Positions 43,093 through 55,449 of a stretch of DNA of 64,000 nt are shown piece by piece. The DNA is from Mycobacterium kansasii ATCC 12478 (GTDB taxonomy: Bacteria > Actinomycetota > Actinomycetes > Mycobacteriales > Mycobacteriaceae): positions 1,488,001 through 1,552,000 of the forward strand of contig NC_022663.1 of assembly GCF_000157895.3 (NCBI RefSeq). The letters are read 5' to 3'. Under the pieces are notes generated by a model, which was not told the DNA's origin, made no database searches, and saw nothing but the letters and a program-made list of their open reading frames with translations. The stretch's first letter is position 1. Every line of letters starts with the position of its first letter. The translations under genes were made by a program, and so were the position numbers.

Positions 43093-44874
43093 CTAGCCGG
43101 CGGGGCCGTGTGGATCGTCGAGGTAATGCGCGCGGTATGCCGACTGGCCTGACCCGAGCAGCGACGGCGTCGATGTCTGCGGTGACGAGTCGATGTGCGA
43201 GCCATTGCGCACGACGTCGCTGGGGACGTCTACCGGTTCGCCGCAAGATTGCCTATAAGCCCAAGGGATTTCGCCATCCGACCGGTGCCACCGATCGGGT
43301 TCCGGCTGCAGGATGTACTCGACGTAATCGTCGTCATCGAAATCCTCGTCCGACTCCTGATAGTCGTCGCCGTGGTCCCCTTGCGGCAGCAGCCGGCGCG
43401 AGGCCGTCGCACCGGTGCCGCCGACCAGGAACAGCGCGGCCACGATTCCGAACAAGGCGATGAACGCGGGCAACAGCATTGACTGCGACATGGCGGCCGA
43501 GAACGGCGCGCGCACGAACTCGGGCAACTGCAGGCCGCCACCCTCGCCGCCGAATCCGGGCGCCCCGTCAGGTGGGGGCGGCATCTCGGCGCTGATCCGC
43601 GACGTCATGAACGCCGCCATGCTGGCGCTGCCCAGCACCGCCCCGATCTGCCGGGTGGCGTTGTAGACGCCGGAGCTCGCGCCGGCCTGGTCGGGCCGCA
43701 GATTGCGGGTGGCGGTGGCGGCCAACGGCGACCAGACGAACGCCATCCCGACGCCTATCGCGCAAAAAGGCAACACCAGCCGCCAGACGGGGGTATCCGG
43801 TTCCATCTCGATCGACAGCCACGTCATCGCGATCGCCAGTGCCGAAAAGCCGAACCCGACCACCGGCAGTGGGTGGGACGTGTCGACGATGCGGCCGACG
43901 AACGGTGCCAGCACGCCGCTGCTGATCGCCACCGGTGCAATCAGCAGAGCAGCGCGAATGGGCGACAGCCCGCACACCGACTGCGCATAGAAGATCAGCG
44001 GCAGCATCATCGCCGTGGTCGCGAACGCGGTGATGGCCACCCCGACGGTGCACAGGCTGAAGTCGCGGTCCCGGAAGATCTCCAGCGGGATCAGCGGCGC
44101 GTGTCGGTTGAGCGATTGCCAGTAGACGAACGCCGACATGAATCCCAGGCCGGCGACGAGCACCGCCCAGATCCACGGTTGCCACCCGGCGGACGGACCC
44201 TCCTGCAGCCCGAAAACAAGCAAGAACATGCCGATTCCGGACAACGCCACCCCGATCAGGTCGAACCGTTGTGCCCGCACCGGCAGGACCGGGACCAGCC
44301 AGGCCGCCAGCGCCAGCCCGAGCACGCCGATCGGGATGTTGACGAAGAAGATCCACTCCCAACCCAGCCCGCCGACCAGCGCCCCCCCGGCTAGCGGCCC
44401 GACCAGGCTGGCGACGCCCGCCGTCGCTCCCCACATGCTCATCGCGACACCGCGACGGGCAGCCGGAAAGGTCCGGGTGATGATCGACAACGTCTGCGGG
44501 GTAAGCAGCCCGGCGCCCACACCCTGCACAACTCGAGCGGTGATCAGCGCGCCGGCACTGCCCGACAGGCCGCACCACATCGATGCGGCGGTGAACACCG
44601 CAAGTCCTGTCAGGTACAGGTTCTTGGGCCCGAACCGGTCGCCGAGGCGGCCGGCCACCAGCAATACCACCGCAAACCCCAGCAGGTAGGCGCTGGTCAC
44701 CCAGACCACGGTGGCATAGCCGACGTGCAGCACCGCCATGATGGTCGGGTTGGCGATGGCGACGATGGTCGAATCGAGCATGATCATGAAAAAGCCGATC
44801 ATCATCGACCACAGCGCGTTCCACGGGCTCCCCGAGTAGCTGGCTGCGGGCATCCGGCTCGTGGCCGTGGTCAT
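43093..44874 (-). CDS. 14-TM drug:H+ antiporter, EmrB/QacA type (Rv1250 homologue)
   Basis: 593 aa. ATG 44874 has AGGTGGG upstream. DHA2-family marks: FFMIMLDSTIVAIANPTI (motif D1), GRLGDRFGPKNLYLTG (motif A), GAGLLTPQTLSIITRTFP and GPLAGGALVGGLGWEWIFFVNIP (motif C). Fourteen TM helices end about residue 495; the last 90 residues are an acidic cytoplasmic tail (DDYQESDEDFDDDDY) typical of the mycobacterial homologue. Proton-driven export of drugs or lipophilic compounds; the natural substrate is unknown. A palindrome lies about 80 bases upstream. Confidence 0.93.
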   Translation of the reverse strand: MTTATSRMPAASYSGSPWNALWSMMIGFFMIMLDSTIVAIANPTIMAVLHVGYATVVWVTSAYLLGFAVVLLVAGRLGDRFGPKNLYLTGLAVFTAASMWCGLSGSAGALITARVVQGVGAGLLTPQTLSIITRTFPAARRGVAMSMWGATAGVASLVGPLAGGALVGGLGWEWIFFVNIPIGVLGLALAAWLVPVLPVRAQRFDLIGVALSGIGMFLLVFGLQEGPSAGWQPWIWAVLVAGLGFMSAFVYWQSLNRHAPLIPLEIFRDRDFSLCTVGVAITAFATTAMMLPLIFYAQSVCGLSPIRAALLIAPVAISSGVLAPFVGRIVDTSHPLPVVGFGFSALAIAMTWLSIEMEPDTPVWRLVLPFCAIGVGMAFVWSPLAATATRNLRPDQAGASSGVYNATRQIGAVLGSASMAAFMTSRISAEMPPPPDGAPGFGGEGGGLQLPEFVRAPFSAAMSQSMLLPAFIALFGIVAALFLVGGTGATASRRLLPQGDHGDDYQESDEDFDDDDYVEYILQPEPDRWHRSDGEIPWAYRQSCGEPVDVPSDVVRNGSHIDSSPQTSTPSLLGSGQSAYRAHYLDDPHGPAG

Positions 44875-44954
44875 CTACCCACCTCGTTTCGGCTACCGAA
44901 TCCACGTGCATTATTCCGGAGCGCCCTTTCGACCGCCATGCGCCTGAATGCCCT

Positions 44955-44968
44955 GGAGTCGCAACTCC
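44955..44968. promoter_or_regulatory. Palindrome upstream of the MFS exporter
   Basis: GGAGTCGCAACTCC, 5-bp arms with a 4-base centre, about 80 bases before the exporter start. DHA2 pumps are often controlled by TetR or MarR repressors, but no regulator gene is adjacent. Short enough to be chance. Confidence 0.3.
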
Positions 44969-45125
44969 GCTCGGCGCGCAACCCGTGCGCCAGCGTTAGC
45001 CTCCGCTGCCACGCAGGCTGTAGTTGATTGCAGGGTCTTGAACGAAGAAAGGTGCCGTGCACTTCGATAATTTCGGCTTGCTGACGACCGGGTCATCCTA
45101 AGCCACGTCAACCACCTCGTGCCTG

Positions 45126-45270
45126 GATCCCCCTGGCGGCCACGGCGGACTACCGGCCGGCAACGGCGGCGCAGGCGGCAACGGCGGAGCCGGCGGCAAG
45201 GGTGCCGGCGACGGTATCCCGGGCGGCGCAGGCGGAAACGGCGGAGACGGTGAGCTGCTTTATGGCAGGG
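45126..45270 (+). pseudogene. PGRS-type fragment
   Basis: In frame from GAT 45126 the sequence reads GGHGGLPAGNGGAGGNGGAG and GGAGGNGGDGELLYG, the Gly-Asn-Gly repeats of PE_PGRS proteins. There is no PE domain, start codon or ribosome site, and the frame then turns to unrelated sequence until a stop near 45403. A relic of a deleted or transposed PE_PGRS gene. It lies in the 880-base gap between the MFS exporter and the Rv1249c homologue. Confidence 0.7.
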
Positions 45271-45469
45271 AGGACGCCTTGAGCGAAACCACGCTCAGCC
45301 TGCGGCATCTGACAGCGCAGACAACACGTCGAAGCGCGTCGAGTCACCGCCCCACGCTGACCCCGCCTTCCCTGTGCAGGAATCCTCAAGCCAGCGGGTG
45401 ACGGTCATGTCTACGGCTTTCATCGAGCACCAATCTGAAGGAGTCGGCGGATAGCCGGGCAACCAGTGT

Positions 45470-45640
45470 CGTGTCGCACGCCGGTGCTGCTGTCCTGCCG
45501 TGTGGAACCAGGGGGCCTGACCGGCGCGTTGTCGGAGTTGTTAGAGCCCTGGCGTCAGCCGATGGCCGGCCACGATCCCGGCAGGGTCATGCTCGATACG
45601 GCGGTAGTGCTGGCGCTTGGATGAGGACCCGCCCTCACGT
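45470..45640 (+). mobile_element. Decayed IS1380-like transposase N-terminal fragment
   Basis: One frame begins VSHAGAAVL and a shifted frame continues VEPGGLTGALSELLEPWR, then GHDPGRVMLDTAVVLALG before a stop. This is the N-terminal pattern of IS1380-family transposases (SHAG..LL, GL..ALS..L..WR, HDPG.V..DLAV.LALGGD). The rest, including the DDE catalytic core, is absent and no terminal inverted repeats were found. An old insertion relic next to the PGRS fragment. Confidence 0.5.
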
Positions 45641-45754
45641 CCGCCATCCATTGATCAGAGTCGAGAACCACGATCCGGACCGATCAGGCCACCACGTCAA
45701 CCCCACCAAACATCCGGGTTAGCCTGAAGGTACGCCGTTCCCAGGAGAGGCAAC

Positions 45755-46510
45755 ATGAGCGCTCGACGAACCAAGAGGTCCGACCCCGACGAGCAGCCGG
45801 CCGCCACCGGCCGGCCCAAAGCGTCCTCGCGGGCGTTGGCACAGGTCATCGAACGCAGCGCACATGTTCAGGCCCCGGCGGCGGAGGCGTACGTGGCCCG
45901 CCTGCGTCGAGCACACCCGGCTGCCGGCCCGGCCGAGATTGTCGCCAAGATCGAGAAACGCTTCGTGGCCGCTGTGACGGCCAGTGGCGCGGCCATCGGT
46001 ATCGTCGCCACCTTGCCCGGAATCGGCACCCTGGCCGCGCTGCTCGCGGCGGCCGGCGAGACCGCGGTTTTCCTCGAGGCCACCGCGCTCCTGGTGCTGG
46101 CGCTGGCCTCGGTCTACGGCATTCCACTCGACCACCGGGAACGGCGTCGTGCCCTGGTGTTGGCGGTGCTGGTCGGCGACAACAGCAAGAGTGCGGTTGC
46201 CGAGCTGATGGGTTCCGGTCGCACCAGCGGCGGCTGGGTCTCGGAAAGCGTTGCGTCACTGCCACTCCCGGCGGTGTCGAAGTTCAACACCCGGATGTTC
46301 AAGTATTTCGCCAAGAGATTCGCGCTGAAGCGCGGGGCGCTGATGTTCGGCAAGCTGTTGCCGGCCGGCATCGGCGCTGTCATCGGCGCCATCGGCAACC
46401 GGTTGGTGGGCAAAAAGCTGGTCCGCAATGCGCGCTCGGCGTTCGGCGCGCCGCCGGCTCGCTGGCCGGTCACGCTGTACGTACTGCCGACTGTTCGGGA
46501 CGCCAGCTAG
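45755..46510 (+). CDS. Conserved membrane protein (Rv1249c homologue)
   Basis: 251 aa; ATG 45755 follows AGGAGAGG. Basic N-terminus, then hydrophobic segments about 70-95 (VTASGAAIGIVATLPGIGTL) and 98-125, and a Gly-rich basic C-terminal region (KLLPAGIGAVIGAIGNRLVG) like those of EcsC-type or membrane-associated proteins. Function unknown. It lies upstream of kgd on the same strand as in M. tuberculosis, with a 185-base gap. Confidence 0.88.
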   Translation: MSARRTKRSDPDEQPAATGRPKASSRALAQVIERSAHVQAPAAEAYVARLRRAHPAAGPAEIVAKIEKRFVAAVTASGAAIGIVATLPGIGTLAALLAAAGETAVFLEATALLVLALASVYGIPLDHRERRRALVLAVLVGDNSKSAVAELMGSGRTSGGWVSESVASLPLPAVSKFNTRMFKYFAKRFALKRGALMFGKLLPAGIGAVIGAIGNRLVGKKLVRNARSAFGAPPARWPVTLYVLPTVRDAS

Positions 46511-46695
46511 CGGGCAGGCCGGCTCGGGTGTCTCTGGCGAATCGCCAGCAAAGCGTTAGCCTTTATGAGGCGGCAGCGTGCCGGACCGCCATGGGTATGA
46601 GGTGCCCCATCAGCCGGGGCGGGCAAGAAATCGCAGGCGTCGCGCCATGGCGCTTGTAGGACGTCAAGAACAGAGAATCGAGGCGAGCAGCGGCC

Positions 46696-50385
<3,690 letters not shown>

Positions 50386-50462
50386 TCAGCCGAGTGTCGA
50401 CTCGCAGGGCTGACATGCCTGGTCGACGCCGCAGTAGGTCGCTTGTTACCGAGGAGGGATTC

Positions 50463-51296
50463 GTGGAGGGGTTTGCCGGAAAGGTCGCGGTGGTGACCGG
50501 CGCGGGATCGGGCATCGGGCGGGCGTTGGCCCTCGAGCTGGGCCGCTCCGGCGCCAGCCTGGCGATCAGCGACGTCGACAGCGACGGACTTGCGCAGACC
50601 GAGGAAATGCTCAAGGCGATCGGCGCGCCGGTCAAGGCGGACCGACTCGACGTCACCGAACGCGAGGCCGTTCTGGCCTACGCCGACGCCGTCAACGAGC
50701 ACTTCGGCAAGGTGAACCAGATCTACAACAATGCCGGCATCGGCCACACCGGCGACGTCGAGGTCTGCGAATTCAAGGACATCGACCGGGTGATGGACGT
50801 CGATTTCGGCGGTGTGCTCAACGGCACCAAGGCGTTTCTGCCATACCTGATCGCCTCCGGGGACGGCCACGTCATCAACATCTCCAGCGTGTTCGGATTG
50901 TTCTCGTGCGCCGGGCAGGCGGCGTACAACGCGGCGAAATTCGCCGTCCGCGGCTTCACCGAGGCGCTGCGCCAGGAGATGATCCTGGCCGGCCATCCGG
51001 TCGGGGTGACCACCGTCCACCCGGGCGGCATCAAGACCGCGATCGCCCGCAATGCCACCGCCGCCGAGGGGCTCGATGCCGCCGAATTGGCCAAGCTGTT
51101 CGACAAGCGGGCGGCGCGCACCAGCCCGGAGCGGGCCGCCAAGGTCATTCTCGACGCGGTACGCAAAAACAAAGCGCGGGTGCTCGTCGGTCCGGATGCA
51201 AAGGTGTTGGACCTGGTGGTGCGGGTGACCGGTTCGGGATATCAGCGGCTGTTCATGCCGCTATTCGGCAAGCTGATCCCGGCGCCGCACCGCTGA
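50463..51296 (+). CDS. Short-chain dehydrogenase/reductase (Rv1245c homologue)
   Basis: 277 aa. GTG 50463 follows GAGGAGGGA. Classical SDR: cofactor motif TGAGSGIG, acidic Asp after strand 2 (ISDVDS, suggesting NAD over NADP), NNAGIGHTG, active-site Ser in NISSVFG and YNAAK (Tyr/Lys). C-terminal hydrophobic end YQRLFMPLFGKLIP. Substrate unknown. It lies immediately downstream of kgd and is convergent with lpqZ. Confidence 0.92.
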   Translation: MEGFAGKVAVVTGAGSGIGRALALELGRSGASLAISDVDSDGLAQTEEMLKAIGAPVKADRLDVTEREAVLAYADAVNEHFGKVNQIYNNAGIGHTGDVEVCEFKDIDRVMDVDFGGVLNGTKAFLPYLIASGDGHVINISSVFGLFSCAGQAAYNAAKFAVRGFTEALRQEMILAGHPVGVTTVHPGGIKTAIARNATAAEGLDAAELAKLFDKRAARTSPERAAKVILDAVRKNKARVLVGPDAKVLDLVVRVTGSGYQRLFMPLFGKLIPAPHR

Positions 51297-51308
51297 TCCC
51301 GCCGAGTC

Positions 51309-51393
51309 GCATCGAGCCTGCAGCGCCGGCATCGAGCCTGCGATCAGCGCGCCTCTTGATCGCGCGGGGCGTCTCTGGCCGCAGACTCGATGC
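51309..51393. terminator. Repeat and stem region between convergent genes
   Basis: GCATCGAGCCTGC occurs at 51309-51321 and 51329-51341. GCAGACTCGATGC (51381-51393) is the reverse complement with one mismatch, so either copy can form a 13-bp stem. The location between the SDR stop and the lpqZ stop suits a bidirectional terminator. Confidence 0.45.
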
Positions 51394-51402
51394 CCCCGAT
51401 CC

Positions 51403-52254
51403 TCAGCGGCCCAGCGGGTGCTCGCCCAGCCACGCCGCAGCCACCGCCTGCGGGTCCGCTCCACCGGCCACCTGGCGGCGCATCTCGACCAGGGCGGCGG
51501 TGTCCAGCACACCGGCCACCTCGTTGATGGCCAGCCGTTGCCGATCAGTCAGCGTGTTGCGGCGATACAGCGGCACCACATTCTCAGCCTGGATCAACGC
51601 GTCCTTACCGTCGTTCAGCACCACGAGATCGGCGGGGTTCGCGGGGTTGGCGGTGGTTGTCCATCCCGCGGTCAGCTGTCCGGCACGTAACGCGGTCAAC
51701 ATCGCTGGGTAGTCAGCGAATTCACGCGGCGTGGGCAATCGGCACGATCCCACCGCCGCCGGCGGGTGGGCACCGGTGAGCATCCCGACGACCAAGCCGT
51801 CACAGTGGCGTGGCAACAGGTCCAGCTCGCTACCGCCCCAGGCCGTCGAGGTCGCCGGCGTCACCACCAGCGCGGGCTTGTCTTCGGCGGCGGTGGCATA
51901 GTCGCCGGCGGCCACGCCCTCGGGTAGCGCGGCAACCATCGCTTGGTAAACCGACTTGTCGGAACGGGCCGACGCGCCGGGTTGCAAGCTCTGCAACACC
52001 TGGCCGGTGAATGCCGGCACGACGGCGAAGGCCCCGGCGTCCAGGTTCGTCATCGGGTCGGCGGCGGTGTCGCCCCGCGCGGCAAAACCGTACGACCGCA
52101 ACGCGGCCACATAGATGTCGGCCAGCAGCATCGATTCGGTGTCAGGCCGGGATCCGACCACCAACTCCGCCGGGCGTTTGCCGGCGCCGGCCGCGCAGCC
52201 GGCCACCGCCAACACGGCGGCGAGTAGCAGCGGGGCCAGCCTGCCGATCCTCAC
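51403..52254 (-). CDS. lpqZ: LpqZ, substrate-binding lipoprotein (OpuAC/ProX type)
   Basis: 283 aa. GTG start overlaps the malic enzyme stop by four bases. Signal peptide with lipobox AVAGC (Cys near residue 20), then a periplasmic-binding fold: ELVVGSRPDTESMLLADIY, PAFTGQVLQSL, GWTTTANPANPADLVVLND, similar to glycine-betaine/choline binding proteins. No ABC permease or ATPase is adjacent, so the transport partner, if any, is elsewhere. In M. tuberculosis lpqZ also stands alone. Confidence 0.92.
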   Translation of the reverse strand: MRIGRLAPLLLAAVLAVAGCAAGAGKRPAELVVGSRPDTESMLLADIYVAALRSYGFAARGDTAADPMTNLDAGAFAVVPAFTGQVLQSLQPGASARSDKSVYQAMVAALPEGVAAGDYATAAEDKPALVVTPATSTAWGGSELDLLPRHCDGLVVGMLTGAHPPAAVGSCRLPTPREFADYPAMLTALRAGQLTAGWTTTANPANPADLVVLNDGKDALIQAENVVPLYRRNTLTDRQRLAINEVAGVLDTAALVEMRRQVAGGADPQAVAAAWLGEHPLGR

Positions 52255-53468
52255 CCTGCGGTGTCTGAAGGCTCTACCGCGAGAGCCACCGCCTTGGCCA
52301 CCGCATCCCCGACACGCGAGTCCAGTGGGCTGGGAACAATCCGGTCGAGGGCCAGGTCGTCGCTGACGACCGAGTAGATCGCCTCGGCTGCGGCCACCAT
52401 CATCTTCTCGGTGATTTGGCGCGCCCCGGCGTCCAGCGCGCCGCGGAACACCCCGGGGAACGCGAGCACATTGTTGATCTGGTTGGGAAAGTCGCTGCGG
52501 CCGGTGGCCACCACCGTCGCGTACTTGGCCGCAACCTCGGGATGGATTTCCGGGTCCGGGTTGGACAGCGCGAAAACAATCCCGTCGGCCGCCATGGTGG
52601 CGATCAACTCTTCAGGGACCACGCCGGCCGACACCCCGAGGAAAACGTCGGCGCCGTCGAGCGCCTCTACCAGGCCGCCGGTGCGACCGTCGGGATTGGT
52701 GCGTTGCGCCATCTCGACCTTGACGCTGTTCATGTCGTCGCGCCCGGTGTGCAGGATGCCGCGCGAGTCAAGCACCGTGATGTCCGAAACACCCATGGCC
52801 AGAAGGAGATTCGTGCACGCAACACCTGCGGCCCCGGCGCCCGACACCGCCACCCGCAGCGAGGACATGTCGCGGCCTAGCAACTTGGTGGCGCCCATCA
52901 GCGCGGCCAGCACGACGATCGCGGTGCCGTGCTGGTCGTCATGCATCACCGGGCAGTCCAGCGCCTCGACGAGCCGTCGCTCGATCTCGAAGCAGCGGGG
53001 TGCGGAGATGTCCTCGAGGTTGACGGCGCCGAACGTCGGCCGAAGCCGCACCAGGGTTTCGACGATCTCGTCGGGATCCTTGGTGTCCAGCACGATCGGG
53101 ATCGCATTCAGCCCGCCATACGCCTGGAACAGGGCGCACTTGCCCTCCATCACCGGCAGCGAGGCCGCGGGTCCGATGTCGCCGAGTCCGAGGACCGCGC
53201 TGCCATCGCTGACGACGGCCACCAGCCGGTTCGCCCAGGTGTAGCGCGCAGTCAAGGTCCGATCGGCGGCGATCGCACGGCTGACCTGCGCCACACCCGG
53301 GGTATAGGCGATCGACAGAGCCCGCTGGGTGTCCAGCGGCGACTTCAGCGCTACCGAAAGCTTGCCGCCTACATGCGCCGCGAAGATTTCGTCGCTCCTG
53401 ATGGCGACCTGCGGGCCCGAGGCGGATGAGCTATGCGCGGCTAACGGCTCGACGTTTGACACAGCCAT
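52251..53468 (-). CDS. Short-form NAD(P)-dependent malic enzyme
   Basis: 405 aa from ATG 53468 (an upstream GTG at 53492 is possible). Malic-enzyme features: catalytic Tyr region SIAYTPGVAQVSRAIA, Lys in VMEGKCALF, metal site EDISAPRCFEIE then HDDQHGTAIV, NAD(P) motif VSGAGAAGVACTNL, and ALSNPDPEIHP. Oxidatively decarboxylates malate to pyruvate. M. tuberculosis Mez (Rv2332) is a longer, 548-residue type, so this bacterial short form is an additional or alternative enzyme. It is translationally coupled to lpqZ, and lies between kgd and mdh. Confidence 0.92.
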   Translation of the reverse strand: MAVSNVEPLAAHSSSASGPQVAIRSDEIFAAHVGGKLSVALKSPLDTQRALSIAYTPGVAQVSRAIAADRTLTARYTWANRLVAVVSDGSAVLGLGDIGPAASLPVMEGKCALFQAYGGLNAIPIVLDTKDPDEIVETLVRLRPTFGAVNLEDISAPRCFEIERRLVEALDCPVMHDDQHGTAIVVLAALMGATKLLGRDMSSLRVAVSGAGAAGVACTNLLLAMGVSDITVLDSRGILHTGRDDMNSVKVEMAQRTNPDGRTGGLVEALDGADVFLGVSAGVVPEELIATMAADGIVFALSNPDPEIHPEVAAKYATVVATGRSDFPNQINNVLAFPGVFRGALDAGARQITEKMMVAAAEAIYSVVSDDLALDRIVPSPLDSRVGDAVAKAVALAVEPSDTAG

Positions 53469-53703
53469 GAGGGTACGTTGCCGCGCGCACAACCCTATGG
53501 GCCGGATACGGCTGAGGCGGTCATATCTACCTTGGCGCAGGGCTACCCGGGTGCGACGCCGACTGCCCTATCGCCGATCGGTGGCGAACACACGGGTTTC
53601 CTGCTACGTCTATGCGTTTGACCAAACTGCGGGCTCTGCCAGTTGTGTCCGTTGTACGGTGTACCCCTTCCGGTAGTTCAAGGGGCCCCCAAGGAGCGCA
53701 ACG

Positions 53704-55386
53704 TTGTCGCACGTGATGGCGATTCCAGAGTTATTAGCTTCGACGGCAACGGATTTGGAACGCATCGGCTCAAGGTTGAGTGCGGTCAATGCGACGGCAG
53801 TTGGTCCAACCACCGTGCTGGTTTCCGCCGGTTCCGATGAGGTGTCGGCAGCGGTAGCGTCGTTGTTCAGTCGGCATGCTCAGGAGTACCAGGCGTGGAG
53901 CGCTCGGGTCAGCACATTCCACGCCCACTTCGTGCAGACGTTGACGACGGGTGCAGGGATGTATCACGCTGCCGAGGCGGCAAACGTGTCGCCGCTGCAG
54001 CAAACCTTGGATGTTGTCAATGCGCCCACCCAGCTGCTATTGGGGCGGCCACTGATCGGAAACGGCGCCAACGGCGGGCCGGGCCAAAACGGTGGAAACG
54101 GCGGATTGTTGTACGGCGATGGCGGCAACGGCGGTTCGAGTACCACTCCCGGCCAGCCGGGCGGTAACGGTGGTGCGGCCGGGCTGGTCGGCAACGGCGG
54201 CGCTGGCGGGGCCGGCGGAGCCGGCGCCAACGGAGGTGCAGGCGGCAATGGCGGGCTGTTCTATGGCAACGGGGGGGCTGGCGGAGCCGGCGGGGCGGCC
54301 AGCATCGTGGGGGGCAACGGCGGTAATGGTGGCGCCGGCGGCAACGCCGGTTTGTGGGGCGACGGCGGCGCGGGCGGGGCCGGTGCGGCCGGCGCAACCG
54401 GCGCCGACGCTGTCAACCCGGGTTATCACCAGGTTCAGCGGGCGCCTATCGGCGATCCTGGGCATAACAACACCAACGGCAACGGCGGCAACGCGGGAGA
54501 CGGCGACAACGGCGTCAACCCGGGCATAGGGGGCGGGGACGGAGGCCCTGGCGGGGACGGAACCGCTAATGGCGCCGTTTCGGGAGGTGCCGCCGGGGCT
54601 GGCGGCGCCGGCGGCACCTTCGCCTCGGGAGGTGACGGCGGCGTCGGCGGAGCCGCCACGAATAACGGCGCCGGCGACACCAGAGGCGGCGCCGGCGGCG
54701 CCGGCGGGGCCGGTGGTGCCGGCGGGGCCGGTGGCGACGGCGGCACTGGCGGCGACGCCACCACGACGACTGGCATCGGCACCGTTTTCGGTGGCGCCGG
54801 CGGTACCGGTGGTGCTGGCGGCGTCGGCGCCCCAGGTGGTACCGGCGGCAATGGCGGAGCGGCCACTCAAGCCGGCGGTCTGGCATACGGGGGCGATGGC
54901 GGTGACGGCGGACCCGGCGGTGTCGGTGCTTCCGCGGCCGCGGGCGGTGCCGGCGGCTTCGGGGGTGCGGGTGGGCGCGGCGGTCTGCTATTCGGTACCG
55001 GGGGCGCCGGGGCCGTCGGCGGTGTCGGTGGTAACGGCGGAATCGGCGCCAACGGCAGCTACGGCGGCGACGGCGGCGACGGCGGAGCCGCGGGCGGCAC
55101 CGGAGGACCGCTGAATACCGGCCTGGCCGGTAATGGCGGCGATGGTGGCGATGGCGGTGCTGGCGGGGCCGGCGGCGCCGGCGGAAACGGCGGCGCCGCC
55201 GGTGCGGCCGGTCTCTTCGGCCAGTCCGGTAGCCCTGGCGCCGGCGCCGCCGGTGGTCTCGGCGGTTCAGGCGGCGTGGGCGGCACCGGCGGCGCCGGAG
55301 GGATCGGCTTGAACCTCGGGAATCCGGGAACTCCCGGCAGTCAGGGCGCAACCGGCGCTAACGGACAGCACGGTCTGGACGGCTGA
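53704..55386 (+). CDS. PE_PGRS-family protein (in the position of PE_PGRS23)
   Basis: 560 aa. TTG 53704 follows AAGGAG at seven bases and gives the PE opening SHVMAIPELLASTATDLERI. PE domain about 1-95 with the YHAAEAAN-type end, linker with NAPTQLLLGRPLIGNGANG, then GGA/GGN repeats to the C-terminus, including GLLYGDGGNGG and LFGTGGAG motifs. PE_PGRS proteins are exported through ESX-5 to the cell surface and bind calcium in some cases. The position between lpqZ and mdh matches Rv1243c. No separate C-terminal domain. Confidence 0.93.
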   Translation: MSHVMAIPELLASTATDLERIGSRLSAVNATAVGPTTVLVSAGSDEVSAAVASLFSRHAQEYQAWSARVSTFHAHFVQTLTTGAGMYHAAEAANVSPLQQTLDVVNAPTQLLLGRPLIGNGANGGPGQNGGNGGLLYGDGGNGGSSTTPGQPGGNGGAAGLVGNGGAGGAGGAGANGGAGGNGGLFYGNGGAGGAGGAASIVGGNGGNGGAGGNAGLWGDGGAGGAGAAGATGADAVNPGYHQVQRAPIGDPGHNNTNGNGGNAGDGDNGVNPGIGGGDGGPGGDGTANGAVSGGAAGAGGAGGTFASGGDGGVGGAATNNGAGDTRGGAGGAGGAGGAGGAGGDGGTGGDATTTTGIGTVFGGAGGTGGAGGVGAPGGTGGNGGAATQAGGLAYGGDGGDGGPGGVGASAAAGGAGGFGGAGGRGGLLFGTGGAGAVGGVGGNGGIGANGSYGGDGGDGGAAGGTGGPLNTGLAGNGGDGGDGGAGGAGGAGGNGGAAGAAGLFGQSGSPGAGAAGGLGGSGGVGGTGGAGGIGLNLGNPGTPGSQGATGANGQHGLDG

Positions 55387-55449
55387 TCCGGGGCGGTGCG
55401 TCCGGGGGTCCGGACCCCGCTCACCCCGCGACGATAACGCGCCCTCCGC

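Noticed and set aside
53964..55352. Minus-strand Pro-rich frames opposite the PE_PGRS gene
   Set aside because: They are the complement of Gly-rich PGRS repeats.
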